64,000 nucleotides of DNA from Rhodococcoides trifolii. GTDB lineage: Bacteria; Actinomycetota; Actinomycetes; Mycobacteriales; Mycobacteriaceae. Every line of letters begins with the position of its first letter. Positions within the stretch are counted from its first letter, which is position 1. Where the stretch lies: assembly GCF_014635345.1 (NCBI RefSeq), contig NZ_BMCU01000004.1, positions 186,001 to 250,000 of the forward strand. The letters run 5' to 3'. Of the stretch, positions 53,004 through 61,611 are shown one piece after another. The translations under genes and the position numbers were made by a program. A model generated the notes under the pieces. It saw nothing but the letters and a program-made list of their open reading frames with translations, ran no database searches and had not been told where the DNA came from.

Positions 53004-53207
53004 TTACTTCCTCTTGCCGGCGGCCTTGTCTGCTCGCCGCTGAGTGAACGCGCCGATCTTCTTCAGGCCCTTCGACACGGTGGTGGGTTGGCCCGCCCGC
53101 TGTTCGAGTGTGCCGCCGAGACCGAACATCAACCGCGCGAGAAGCGGGAAGCCGAACGCGACGAGCAAGTACCGGTAGATGTACTTGCGTGCCAGGAGTG
53201 GCAGCAT
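53004..53207 (-). CDS. Small membrane-associated protein
   Basis: A 67-residue protein with one hydrophobic stretch (YLLVAFGFPLLARLMFGLGG) and a basic tail (LKKIGAFTQRRADKAAGKRK). Its ATG overlaps the stop of the LapA-like gene as TGATG, which supports its being real and co-translated. Family unknown. Confidence 0.7.
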   Translation of the reverse strand: MLPLLARKYIYRYLLVAFGFPLLARLMFGLGGTLEQRAGQPTTVSKGLKKIGAFTQRRADKAAGKRK

Positions 53208-53464
53208 CAGCGAACCGCGCGACGCAGGCGGATCGCTGCGCCGAGGATGAGGGCGATGACGGCTCCGACGATCGCCGCGCCGAGCAGCGACACGCCCACC
53301 GACAGGTCGAAGTTCCACCCGATGAAGTTGATGTTCTGGTGCACGGTGTTCTGCAGAACGAAGATCACCAGCGCGACGATCAGGACGAGCGCGATGAGCA
53401 ACGAGAACTTGGACGCGAATCCGCCGGCCTTGCGAGCGGGGGTGCGGTTGGTGGTGGTCGACAT
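53207..53464 (-). CDS. LapA-domain (DUF1049) membrane protein
   Basis: An 85-residue protein with two transmembrane helices (about 22-42 and 55-78). The LapA signature FVLQNTVHQNINFIGWNFDLSVGVSLLGAAIVGAVIAL lies between and within them. LapA-like proteins help organise the envelope and lipopolysaccharide assembly in other bacteria; here a general envelope role is inferred. It is the first gene of a two-gene operon. Confidence 0.85.
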   Translation of the reverse strand: MSTTTNRTPARKAGGFASKFSLLIALVLIVALVIFVLQNTVHQNINFIGWNFDLSVGVSLLGAAIVGAVIALILGAAIRLRRAVR

Positions 53465-53521
53465 GATGGTTCCTCTTTCTTCGGTGAGTGTTTCGGTGAG
53501 TGAACGTGCGGGCGAAGTTGA

Positions 53522-54259
53522 TCAGGCGGTGCGGTTACGACCGGCGTCGAGCAGTCGGTAGACCCCGGCGGCCAGAGCGCCGCCGATCAGCGGGAAGACG
53601 ACGAAGACCCAGAGTTGGCTCAGCGCGAGATCACCGGCCAGCAGCGCCGGGCCGAACGAGCGTGCCGGGTTGACGGACGTCGAGTCGATGCCGATGGCGA
53701 TGAGGTGAATCACGGTGAGCGTCAAGCCGATCGGAACGCCGACTGCCGCGGACGGTGCGTGCGGGGCGGTCACCGCCAGGACGACACCGACCAGGAGTGC
53801 AGTCAGCACGATCTCGGTGATCGCGACGGGTACGAGGCCGTATCCACCGGTGGAGGCAGAACCGTATCCGTTGGTGCCCAGACCGTCGACGGCCTTGTCG
53901 TACCCCGGTCGTCCGGATGCGATCGCGAGTACCACCGCTGCACCGACGAGAGCGCCGACAAGCTGTGCGACAACGTATCCCGCGGCGCGGACCGCCGAGA
54001 TACGGCCGGCGAGCATCGCGCCGAGGGTGACTGCCGGGTTCACGTGGCACCCGGAGATCGGTCCGATGGAGAACGCCAGCGCGAGCAGCGTGAGACCGAA
54101 AGCCAGTGCGATGCCCGGTGTTCCGACGGTGTCGCCAGCGAGAACGGCTGTGCCGACTCCGCCGATCACCAGGATTGCGGTACCGATTCCTTCGGCTGCG
54201 TAGACGGTGGGCGCCGAGTATTCGACCGTCATGTCGTGTGCGACTTCCTGCGATGTCAT
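53522..54259 (-). CDS. aqpZ: Aquaporin Z-type water channel
   Basis: A 245-residue major intrinsic protein with six transmembrane helices and two NPA loops (GCHVNPAVT and TSVNPARSF). The selectivity residues match AqpZ: Phe in LAFGLTLL, His in VIHL, Thr in STSVNP and the following Arg. A water channel is therefore more likely than a glycerol channel. Its ATG overlaps the stop of a 38-residue gene (ATGA). It sits in a stress-gene region and probably serves osmotic adjustment. Confidence 0.9.
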   Translation of the reverse strand: MTSQEVAHDMTVEYSAPTVYAAEGIGTAILVIGGVGTAVLAGDTVGTPGIALAFGLTLLALAFSIGPISGCHVNPAVTLGAMLAGRISAVRAAGYVVAQLVGALVGAAVVLAIASGRPGYDKAVDGLGTNGYGSASTGGYGLVPVAITEIVLTALLVGVVLAVTAPHAPSAAVGVPIGLTLTVIHLIAIGIDSTSVNPARSFGPALLAGDLALSQLWVFVVFPLIGGALAAGVYRLLDAGRNRTA

Positions 54260-54372
54260 CGTCGCTGACCTTTCTGTGCGCGGCGCTCGTCGATCTTGCG
54301 GCGCACTACTTTCCACGTGACGCGGCCGAGACCTTCGTACAGCCGACTGGCAATACTTCGTTGTCCGCTCAT
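54256..54372 (-). CDS. 38-residue basic protein coupled to AqpZ
   Basis: A 38-residue basic protein (MSGQRSIASRLYEGLGRVTW then an arginine/lysine-rich tail). Its stop overlaps the aqpZ ATG by four bases and AGGA lies upstream, so it is likely translated with the channel. It may be a small regulator or simply drive coupled translation. No family is recognised. Confidence 0.6.
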   Translation of the reverse strand: MSGQRSIASRLYEGLGRVTWKVVRRKIDERRAQKGQRR

Positions 54373-54617
54373 CGGATGTGTCCTGCTTTCTGGCGCGACC
54401 GACGCCCGACCGTCGTCGATCGGTGGTGGTCGCCTGTGATGAATGCGCCGAAGCGCGAGAAGAATGATGGGCAAGCGGTGAAATAATCACGCCTGCAACG
54501 TGTTTCTGATGCTTGGTGCACTTACTGGTGTTGCTGCCGGTGGCGGGTCGGGTGGCGTCCACTCCCTCGGGAGACGCCCTCCGACCGCCGCGGCGGGTGA
54601 AGCCGTGAAAGGACGTC

Positions 54618-54788
54618 TTACTTGAAGGTGTCCTTGATGTTCTCGCCGACCTTCTTGACGCCGGCCGAACCCTGATCCTTCTTGCCTTCGGCTTCGAGAT
54701 CCTTGTTGTCGGTGACGTCGCCGATGACCTCTTTGGCCTTGCCGACTGCGTCTTCGGCTGCGTTCTTTGCTTTGTCGATGAAGCTCAT
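54618..54788 (-). CDS. CsbD-family stress protein
   Basis: A 56-residue CsbD-like protein: MSFIDKAKNAAEDAVGKAKE, then GDVTDNKDLEAEGKKDQGSA and a VGENIKDTFK end. These small, lysine/alanine/glycine-rich proteins are strongly induced in general stress. AGGA precedes the ATG. It is a single gene between aqpZ and the Asp23 gene and fits the stress theme of the region. Confidence 0.9.
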   Translation of the reverse strand: MSFIDKAKNAAEDAVGKAKEVIGDVTDNKDLEAEGKKDQGSAGVKKVGENIKDTFK

Positions 54789-54904
54789 GGTGAATCCTTT
54801 CGGTAAGTGTTACTGCCTGTGACAGAGAGATAGTCGGTAGTTGCGAGCGAAACCGAACGCGCGTGCTCTGTGATCTGAATCACAGCCAGGTATCGTGCGA
54901 TTTG

Positions 54905-55225
54905 CTAGGTCGGCACAACGTCTTCGACCGTCACCGTGACGGCCGTCGAGCCCATGCCGTCGGCCACGGCCTGCTTCACGGCGCGCGCAGTCTTCCGTAG
55001 AGGAGCGCCCTCGGTGACGCTGACGTGTACGTCGACACCTGTCTCGTCGACGCGAACTCCGTCCACTCGGCGGCCGGGCAGGTAGGTTCCGACCTCGCCG
55101 AACATCCCGCCGTGCAGGGCGGCGACACCGTCGACGGCAAGAGTGGCGGCCGCAATGGCGTCCGCCTGCTCTGCGATCGGCAGCGAGGCCCAGGTCGAGG
55201 GCTGATTCTCGGGCGTGCTGGTCAC
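54905..55225 (-). CDS. Asp23/Gls24-family protein
   Basis: A 106-residue Asp23 (alkaline shock) family protein. The core is VRVDETGVDVHVSVTEGAPL, AVKQAVADGM and VTVTVEDV. It starts at GTG 55225 with GGGAG just upstream. Asp23 proteins associate with the membrane and respond to envelope or pH stress. It is divergent from the ECF sigma gene, whose operon encodes a second Asp23-like protein. Confidence 0.87.
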   Translation of the reverse strand: MTSTPENQPSTWASLPIAEQADAIAAATLAVDGVAALHGGMFGEVGTYLPGRRVDGVRVDETGVDVHVSVTEGAPLRKTARAVKQAVADGMGSTAVTVTVEDVVPT

Positions 55226-55414
55226 GGGTACTCCCAAACTTGTACGTGTGTCCAAGTCTCAGTCGGTTGGTGGAAACGAGAGCGCATCTACGATCAGTGT
55301 GATGTGCATCACGTTTTACCAGCGATAGTTGAGGAAACAACGAATACACAGCAGTCGAAGTCATCGGCTGCAAGTGCCTCTACCCGTGATGGCGTTACGG
55401 GAGAGGACTGCGCA

Positions 55415-55983
55415 ATGACCGACGACCACGCCGACTCGGCAGACCTCCCGGTCAGTGATCGGGTACTGCTGGACCTGTCGGCGGCGGGCGACCGCACCTC
55501 CTTCGAACAGCTGGTCCGTCGGCACGGACCGTCCCTGACGCGCTACGCCCGGCGGATGTTGCGGGACGAGGGTGACGTCAGCGAGGTCGTGCAGGACACG
55601 TTCGTGGTCGCCTGGAAGCAGTCGTCCTCGTTTCGCGGAGAGTCGACGGTACGGACCTGGCTCTTCTCCATCTGTTCTCGCAAGATCGTCGACTCGCGTC
55701 GGGTGAAACGCGCGCAGCCGATGCCGGACTGGCTTCTGGAGCCGGCTCATGTCGGCAGAGCACTGGATCCGCACGTGTTCGCGTCGAACCAGGAATTCGT
55801 CTCCGCTCTGGAGAAGGCGCTGGCCGAGCTGCCGCCCCGGCAGCGAGCATCATGGGTACTACGGGAAATCGAGGGAATGACGTTCCCGCAGATCGGTGTC
55901 GCGCTGAGTCTCAGCGCCGACGGCGTTCGCGGGCATCATCTCCGGGCGCGTAATGCGCTGAGTCTCAGAATGGCAAGGTGGAA

Positions 55984-55987
<4 letters not shown>
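55415..55987 (+). CDS. ECF RNA polymerase sigma factor
   Basis: A 190-residue ECF sigma factor. Region 2 is at about 28-95 (FEQLVRRHGPSLTRYARRMLRDEGDVSEVVQDTFVVAW) and region 4 at about 130-183 (LPPRQRASWVLREIEGMTFPQIGVALSLSADGVRGHHLRAR). The ATG at 55415 has GAGAGG upstream. No zinc-type anti-sigma gene follows; its stop overlaps the start of an Asp23-like gene (ATGA), which may take that role. Confidence 0.92.
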
Positions 55988-56514
<527 letters not shown>

Positions 56515-56646
56515 ATCCGTTACCACTCCGTTATCTGACGTACATCGCTTCGTGACGGAGCGTCGACCGCAACGACGTTCTCGAAGTTCAAAATTCAATC
56601 AGCGGGTCGCTTCGACCCAAGATCCAGCAATAGAAGGAGTGTCCCG

Positions 56647-57051
56647 GTGAAACTCGTCGACGTCACTACACAGCCCGCCCGCAACGACGCTCCCCTGACC
56701 GTGCTCGAGGACATGGACGGCCACACCGCGCGTCTCGTTCTCTCCGGCGAGGTCGACCTGGCCACATCGACCATCCTCAGGTCTGCGCTCTACGGCATTG
56801 CCGACGCAAACCCGGACGAGCTCATCTTCGACTTCAGCCGCCTCGAATTCCTCAGTGCCGCAGGGGCCGTTGCCATCGTGACGGAAATCCGTCGTCGTCG
56901 ACCGGCTCGAACCGTGATCGTCTCCAACGACCCGTCCGTGAGCCGTTCGCTCACCTTGCTCGGCGCCGGTGCCGGCATCGAGATCTTCCCGACGTTGGCC
57001 GAGGCCCGCGCAGCACTGTCGTCGGTACGCGGCGCACTGCGCGTCTGCTGA
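56647..57051 (+). CDS. STAS-domain protein without phospho-serine
   Basis: A 134-residue STAS protein (LVLSGEVDLATSTIL, ELIFDFSRLEFLSAAGAVAIV). Where anti-anti-sigma factors have Ser-Ser-Gly, this reads Ser-Ala-Ala-Gly, so the usual phosphorylated serine is absent. It may be a constitutively active antagonist or a structural STAS protein. It starts at GTG 56647 after AAGGAG. It follows the ECF operon. Confidence 0.84.
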   Translation: MKLVDVTTQPARNDAPLTVLEDMDGHTARLVLSGEVDLATSTILRSALYGIADANPDELIFDFSRLEFLSAAGAVAIVTEIRRRRPARTVIVSNDPSVSRSLTLLGAGAGIEIFPTLAEARAALSSVRGALRVC

Positions 57052-57072
57052 GCTCCCGGCGCGGCCTCCGGC

Positions 57073-57098
57073 CGGTTGAGACGCCGGACACTGGGTAG
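57073..57098 (+). promoter_or_regulatory. SigF-like promoter of usfY-like gene
   Basis: CGGTT at 57073-57077, N15, then GGGTAG at 57093-57098. It lies about 33 bases before the GTG of a UsfY-like gene, a family found next to sigF in mycobacteria. Confidence 0.5.
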
Positions 57099-57131
57099 TC
57101 TGCGACGACCACGTCGCGACAGGAGTCCCCA

Positions 57132-57455
57132 GTGACCGAAGACAAGACTCGATACGAACAAGGCTCGCAAGAGTCCGAGGACGATGCGGTCGACGACTCC
57201 CGGACCGCGCGCGCACACGCCGGTGAGGCCATCACCGACGCGCGCAACTGGCCCGGATACTTCCTGGTCGCACTGGGCTTGGCTGCCCTCGGCCTCGCGC
57301 TGACTGCAGCGGGCGGCGGATTCGAGGGCTGGACGATGATCGCCGGCGTCTCGTCCGTCGTGCTCATCGCGGCCGGTATCGGTCTGGTGCTTTTCCAGCG
57401 CAAACGTGTCAAGGCGCAAGAAGGCAAATCTCTGATGGACCCCGGCGGTCACTGA
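57132..57455 (+). CDS. UsfY-like membrane protein
   Basis: A 107-residue protein. An acidic N-terminus leads to the conserved-looking DDSRTARAHAGEAITDARNWPGY motif, then two transmembrane helices (about 43-60 and 68-88) and a basic tail. This resembles mycobacterial UsfY, encoded upstream of sigF, whose function is unknown. GTG 57132 has AGGAG upstream and a SigF-like promoter. It is convergent with the glycosyltransferase operon, overlapping by seven bases. Confidence 0.7.
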   Translation: MTEDKTRYEQGSQESEDDAVDDSRTARAHAGEAITDARNWPGYFLVALGLAALGLALTAAGGGFEGWTMIAGVSSVVLIAAGIGLVLFQRKRVKAQEGKSLMDPGGH

Positions 57456-58252
57456 ACGAGCGTAATCGTCCCGTCGTCGCGTTCGATCAAGCCTCGGCGC
57501 TCGAACTCGTCGAGCCAGCCGGACATGGGCCAGCGCCCCCACCGGTCGTGGAACAACCGCGAGTTGGTGACGATGTCGACGAGATGCTCGACCGGCGGCG
57601 ACGACACCGGATGGTGCTGGTGATACGCGTGCGCGCCGCCCACCCAGACCAGGCCGACGCCGGAGCGCCGCGCGGTCCAGGCGAAGTCGGTGTCCTCTCC
57701 TCCGTAGCCGGTGTAGTCCTCGCAGAACCCGCCCACCGTGTCCCAGGTGCTCGCCGTCAGAGCGAAGGACAGCGACCAGAAGAGGTCGTAATTCGTTCCT
57801 TCCGCGATGATGCCGTCCGGGGGGTTCGGTCTCGCGGGGTGCGGATTCGTGAAGCGATCCAGCCCGTCGACGGCGACCTCGCCCATTGCCGGCAGGTAGG
57901 TGACCGGGCCGCACGCGAGTGCGCGGGGCCGATCGGCCACGGCGCGTTGGTACCGGTCGATCATTTCGGTGCCGGGAATGCAGTCGACGTCGAGAAAGAT
58001 CAGCACGTCGCATCCGGCCCCGAGGGCGGTCCGCGCACCGAGGTTGCGTGCCGCGGCGAGAGGGAGCGCGCTGCCGGGCTGCTCCAGGTCGACGACAGTG
58101 GCCGCGTCACCGACCAGCTCGCGAACGTCCGGGTCGCCCATCGACACGACGATGTGGCGATCGGGCGAGATGACCGAACGGTGAAGACCGGCAAGTTGAT
58201 TGGCGAGGTGCCGGTGCCGACCGTGAACCACCGTGACGACGGCGGTGCTCAC
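57449..58252 (-). CDS. Glycosyltransferase family 2
   Basis: A 267-residue GT-A fold glycosyltransferase. The divalent-metal motif is in DVLIFLDVDCIPG, and GGFCEDYTGYGGEDTDFAWTARRSG is a typical acceptor-side segment. It starts at GTG 58252, overlapping the upstream gene stop by four bases. It is the last of four genes in a minus-strand glycan operon. Donor and acceptor sugars cannot be read. Confidence 0.88.
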   Translation of the reverse strand: MSTAVVTVVHGRHRHLANQLAGLHRSVISPDRHIVVSMGDPDVRELVGDAATVVDLEQPGSALPLAAARNLGARTALGAGCDVLIFLDVDCIPGTEMIDRYQRAVADRPRALACGPVTYLPAMGEVAVDGLDRFTNPHPARPNPPDGIIAEGTNYDLFWSLSFALTASTWDTVGGFCEDYTGYGGEDTDFAWTARRSGVGLVWVGGAHAYHQHHPVSSPPVEHLVDIVTNSRLFHDRWGRWPMSGWLDEFERRGLIERDDGTITLVQ

Positions 58253-59244
58253 CGTGAGGGCACCGACGACACGGCGGCCGCCCCTCGTTCTGCTGCGCCG
58301 TCGACACGCAGTTCCGACCAGCCCGCCGGTTTGCGTTTCGCGGCCGCCTCGACGAGTGCCGGCCAGTCGCCGGGCCGCGGCCAGCTGGCGACGGTGTCGG
58401 CGATCCCGTTGTCGGACAACGCCTGTGCGGTTGCCTGTTGCTCGTCGAACGGTCGGTCCTGCGCGACGATCACCGCCGCGGTCCGTGCTGCGGCGACATC
58501 GGCGATGGCGTTCTGTCCGGCGTGGGTCACCACGACGTCGGCGTCGCACAGCAGGGGCCACACGTCATCGCACCAGTTGTTCGGTCCGATTCCGGCGCTC
58601 ACCCAGTCGAACTGAGGGTTGACCGTGCGGCATTCGTCGATGTCGTCGGGAGTCAGGACGCTCCCGCCGGCCCCACCGAGGACCAAGATTCGTGGGGTGG
58701 CCCCCCGTTCACGTACGGGTGGTCGCGCCCTGCCTTCGAAGCGGCTGATCGATCCGGTGTAGGTGACCTTGTGGTCGAAGGGTGCCAACCACGACGGTCG
58801 GTACACCCGATCCGACCACGGCGCGACGATGAGCGTCGCAGCGCGGTAGGCCAGGGTGTGCGCCGCATCGGTGCGGGTGCCCGGCATGGCCGTCACCGCC
58901 ACCGGCGTTCCCAGAAGTCGCACCAGCAGAGCAACTTCCACGGACACGTCGACGACGACGAGCCGCGGCCGCTCGGTGGTCACCCACCGCGCGATCGTGT
59001 TCATGCGCTCGCGCAGCCCGTCGCTGCCGAGAGGTGCCCAGTGCAGTGCACCACCGGCAGTGGGATCGACGGGGTGATCGCTCGTGTCGGTGTCCAGGGG
59101 CAGCGACACCCAATCGGCGAATTCGTGCTGCGCAGGTTCGGCCCGCGAACTCAGCAACACGACGGGCTCGTCGAGGTGCTGTGCGATGGAGGTCGCGCGA
59201 GTCAGGTGTCCGACACCGTGATGGTGTGCGTAGTAACCGATCAC
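58249..59244 (-). CDS. Glycosyltransferase, GT-B fold (MGT/MurG-like)
   Basis: A 331-residue GT-B glycosyltransferase. It starts MIGYYAHHHGVGHLTRATSIA, as in family 28/1 enzymes that act on lipid or small acceptors. The C-terminal half has VLGGAGGSV and VVTHAGQNAIADVAAARTAAVIVAQDRPFDEQQATA, the usual nucleotide-sugar binding segment. It starts at GTG 59244 and overlaps the preceding gene by four bases. Confidence 0.87.
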   Translation of the reverse strand: MIGYYAHHHGVGHLTRATSIAQHLDEPVVLLSSRAEPAQHEFADWVSLPLDTDTSDHPVDPTAGGALHWAPLGSDGLRERMNTIARWVTTERPRLVVVDVSVEVALLVRLLGTPVAVTAMPGTRTDAAHTLAYRAATLIVAPWSDRVYRPSWLAPFDHKVTYTGSISRFEGRARPPVRERGATPRILVLGGAGGSVLTPDDIDECRTVNPQFDWVSAGIGPNNWCDDVWPLLCDADVVVTHAGQNAIADVAAARTAAVIVAQDRPFDEQQATAQALSDNGIADTVASWPRPGDWPALVEAAAKRKPAGWSELRVDGAAERGAAAVSSVPSR

Positions 59245-60395
59245 ACGGCAAGCAGGGTGTCAGGAGTGGAGCCTGCGGAACGACCCGAGGTGTCAGGAGT
59301 GGAGCCTGCGGAGGTGATCGATCGGGAGGGCCGGAGCATGCTTCGATACATGGTCAGGTAGCGGTCGACCATGGTTTCCTCCGAGCACGCCTGCTCGGCC
59401 CGAGCGCGCACGTCGGACCGCGACAGCTGCGCCGCCTCGAAGATCGCGTCGGCCAGCCCGCCGATGTCGTCGGGGGGTGCCAGCCTTCCCGACGTGGCGT
59501 CGATGATCTCGGGAATGCCGCCACGCGAGTAGGCCGCGACCGGTGTGCCGCACGAGAGTGCTTCGGCCACAACGAGTCCGTAGGGTTCTTCCCAGAGCGG
59601 GGAGACCACCGCCACGGATGCTCCGCCGACGAGGGCGGCGAGGTCGTCGCGGCGCAGGTGCCCCTCGTAGGTCACATCGGCGCCCAGCAGCGGTTGCACT
59701 TCGCTGCGGAAGTAGTCGATGTTGCTCGTGGGACCCGCCAGTTTCAGCCGGTATCCGGCTGCTCTCGCCGCCTCGATCGCTTGGGTGACACCCTTCTCGG
59801 GAACGAGGCGTCCCGACCACACGGCGTATTCACCGGCTCCGTCGCCGACCGGCCACGAGTCCAGCGGAATTCCGTTGGGCACCACGGGAACGTCGCCGGT
59901 GACCGGGTGCCATTGCCGCGCGGTGAACGCGCTCACCGCGGCGAATTGCGTGAACGCACCCTGCTGTAGAGCCACCGCTGATTCGAGCCAGGCGAAAGGG
60001 GGAGTGTGCAGCGTGGTCAGCATCGGGGTGGAGACCATCGGCGACATCGCGATCGGAAGATAATGCAGGCTGTGGTTGTGGATTACGTCGAAGCTGTCGC
60101 GCAGCTCACCGGCCATGTCCATCATCACGGCGAGATAGGCGTGGTGCTCTTCGACCGCCCAGCGTGGGGTCGTGGGATCGGCGGCGGCGATGTCGGTCAT
60201 GTCGAACCGGCGCACGGGGATTCGCGAATACGGGGCATCGACGGACGAGCCGTCGGCAGCGAACAGACTCACCTCGTGTCCACGCCCGGACAGAGATCGC
60301 GCCAATTGCCACACGTGCGCTTCGAGGCCACCGGCGAACGGTTGGCGCACAGGGAATCTCGACGAGGCAAGCAAAGCGATACGGAGCGAATTCAT
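59241..60395 (-). CDS. Glycosyltransferase family 4
   Basis: A 384-residue retaining GT-B enzyme. The N-terminal GGLEAHVWQLARSLSGRGHEV loop and a C-terminal EX7E motif (WEEPYGLVVAEALSCGTPVAA) are clear. The last 25 residues contain a duplicated SAGSTPDT unit encoded by an exact 22-base DNA repeat. Its start overlaps the stop of the upstream gene by one base. Confidence 0.9.
   Translation of the reverse strand: MNSLRIALLASSRFPVRQPFAGGLEAHVWQLARSLSGRGHEVSLFAADGSSVDAPYSRIPVRRFDMTDIAAADPTTPRWAVEEHHAYLAVMMDMAGELRDSFDVIHNHSLHYLPIAMSPMVSTPMLTTLHTPPFAWLESAVALQQGAFTQFAAVSAFTARQWHPVTGDVPVVPNGIPLDSWPVGDGAGEYAVWSGRLVPEKGVTQAIEAARAAGYRLKLAGPTSNIDYFRSEVQPLLGADVTYEGHLRRDDLAALVGGASVAVVSPLWEEPYGLVVAEALSCGTPVAAYSRGGIPEIIDATSGRLAPPDDIGGLADAIFEAAQLSRSDVRARAEQACSEETMVDRYLTMYRSMLRPSRSITSAGSTPDTSGRSAGSTPDTLLAV
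59258..59279. repeat. Short direct repeat, copy 1
   Basis: These 22 bases are identical to 59291-59312 (23 if the preceding G is counted). The period is 33 bases, so the reading frame is preserved. Confidence 0.85.
59291..59312. repeat. Short direct repeat, copy 2
   Basis: Second exact copy of the 22-base unit at 59258-59279. Both lie inside the 3' end of the GT4 gene and encode the SAGSTPDT tail units. Confidence 0.85.
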
Positions 60396-61450
60396 CAGGC
60401 GGACACCGCCATGGTGGCGACCGAGGTGTACACCGCTTCGTGTGTGGCCCGCACTGCGGCCTGTTCGGCCGTGCGTTCGCGACGCAGGGCGGTCCCGTCG
60501 AACGGTGCGGAGGCCGCGGCAACGGCGGCGACCACCGCGGCACGGACGGAATCGTCGTCACCGAATTCGTAAGTGTCGCAGTCGAACTGGTCACGGTAAT
60601 GCCCCAAGGACGGGGCGACGACGCGAGTGCCGACGTCGCGGCACGCCTCCATCCATCCGGAGTGCGTGCCGAACCGATAGGGCAACACCGACACGTCGAT
60701 GTCGCTGAGGTAGTCGACGAACTGGTCGTCGTCGAAGCGCGCGTGTACTCGGACGTCGACGTTCGGGAATCGGCGGAACGCCAGCAGGCGCTCTGCCGCG
60801 TCCGGTGCGTACGCGTGGCTGCTCGGGTCGAACATGTTGTCGTCGATGTCCAGGCGGACGTCGGCGTCGACCGAGGCTGCGGCAGCGATGACGGCCGGGA
60901 GAACGGACTCGGGATCGAGATTGGCGCGCAACGATTTCGCATGAATGCCCACCACCGCGCGGTCGCGTACCGGGCGCGCTGCGCCGACCAGCTCGAGGGG
61001 CACGATGTGCGGATGCGGCACGACGATGGCCGATACGTTCCACGTCTGCTCGATCTCACGGGCGGCGCCCTCGGTCAACGTGAGGACGACGTCGGCGGCC
61101 GGGACCAGGACGTCGAGTCGACGACGGTGTTCGGTGTTGTCGGCAACGTGCGGGTTGTGCAGATCGTGGACGGTGAGGACGAGCGCCGTGCCGTGGCGCC
61201 CAAGGAGTTCGACCACGTCGGTCAGCTGGGCGGGGGTGAAATGCTCGAACCCGAAGTGGATGTGCAGAACGTCGATCTCGTGGATGCGCGTGGCGAGGTA
61301 CTCGGGTTCGAGGAAGCGCGGCGGCCACCACTGGCCTGCTGGTGCGTCGACACTCGGTGCGGGGTCGGTGAGCACTCGAACCGAGTCGCCGGCGGGGATG
61401 CTGCCGGTGACGTAGACGTGGGCATGCGGGATGGACGCGACGGTAATCAT
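60395..61450 (-). CDS. Glycosyltransferase, GT-B fold
   Basis: A 351-residue glycosyltransferase and the first gene of the minus-strand operon. VLHIHFGFEHFTPAQLTDVVELLGRHGTALVLTVHDLHNPH and a C-terminal VSVLPYRFGTHSGWMEACRDVGTRVVAP resemble GT4 enzymes, though the EX7E motif is not intact. The ATG at 61450 has AGAGG upstream. It probably adds a sugar to a cell-surface glycan or glycolipid. Confidence 0.82.
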   Translation of the reverse strand: MITVASIPHAHVYVTGSIPAGDSVRVLTDPAPSVDAPAGQWWPPRFLEPEYLATRIHEIDVLHIHFGFEHFTPAQLTDVVELLGRHGTALVLTVHDLHNPHVADNTEHRRRLDVLVPAADVVLTLTEGAAREIEQTWNVSAIVVPHPHIVPLELVGAARPVRDRAVVGIHAKSLRANLDPESVLPAVIAAAASVDADVRLDIDDNMFDPSSHAYAPDAAERLLAFRRFPNVDVRVHARFDDDQFVDYLSDIDVSVLPYRFGTHSGWMEACRDVGTRVVAPSLGHYRDQFDCDTYEFGDDDSVRAAVVAAVAAASAPFDGTALRRERTAEQAAVRATHEAVYTSVATMAVSA

Positions 61451-61558
61451 GTGACGCCTCTCGGAACTGATCCAGTCGGCGACGCCCGGACAGGTTTCAC
61501 CGGACCCGCTCTGGAGTGAGGGTGGAAAAAGATCGGCCTCCGCTGCTTCGAGGCGGTC

Positions 61559-61577
61559 AACCGGGGGGTACCCGGTT
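61559..61577. promoter_or_regulatory. Inverted repeat between divergent glycan operons
   Basis: AACCGGG (61559-61565) and CCCGGTT (61571-61577) form a perfect seven-base dyad with a five-base spacer. It lies in the 161-base region from which both glycosyltransferase operons start, and could be an operator for them. Confidence 0.4.
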
Positions 61578-61611
61578 TGGCACACCCTAATCTCGGCTAC
61601 TCCGGACGGCG

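Noticed and set aside
55226..55414. ECF-type GGAAAC promoter ahead of the sigma gene
   Set aside because: GGAAAC occurs twice (near 55278 and 55333) but no -10 at proper spacing could be chosen with confidence.
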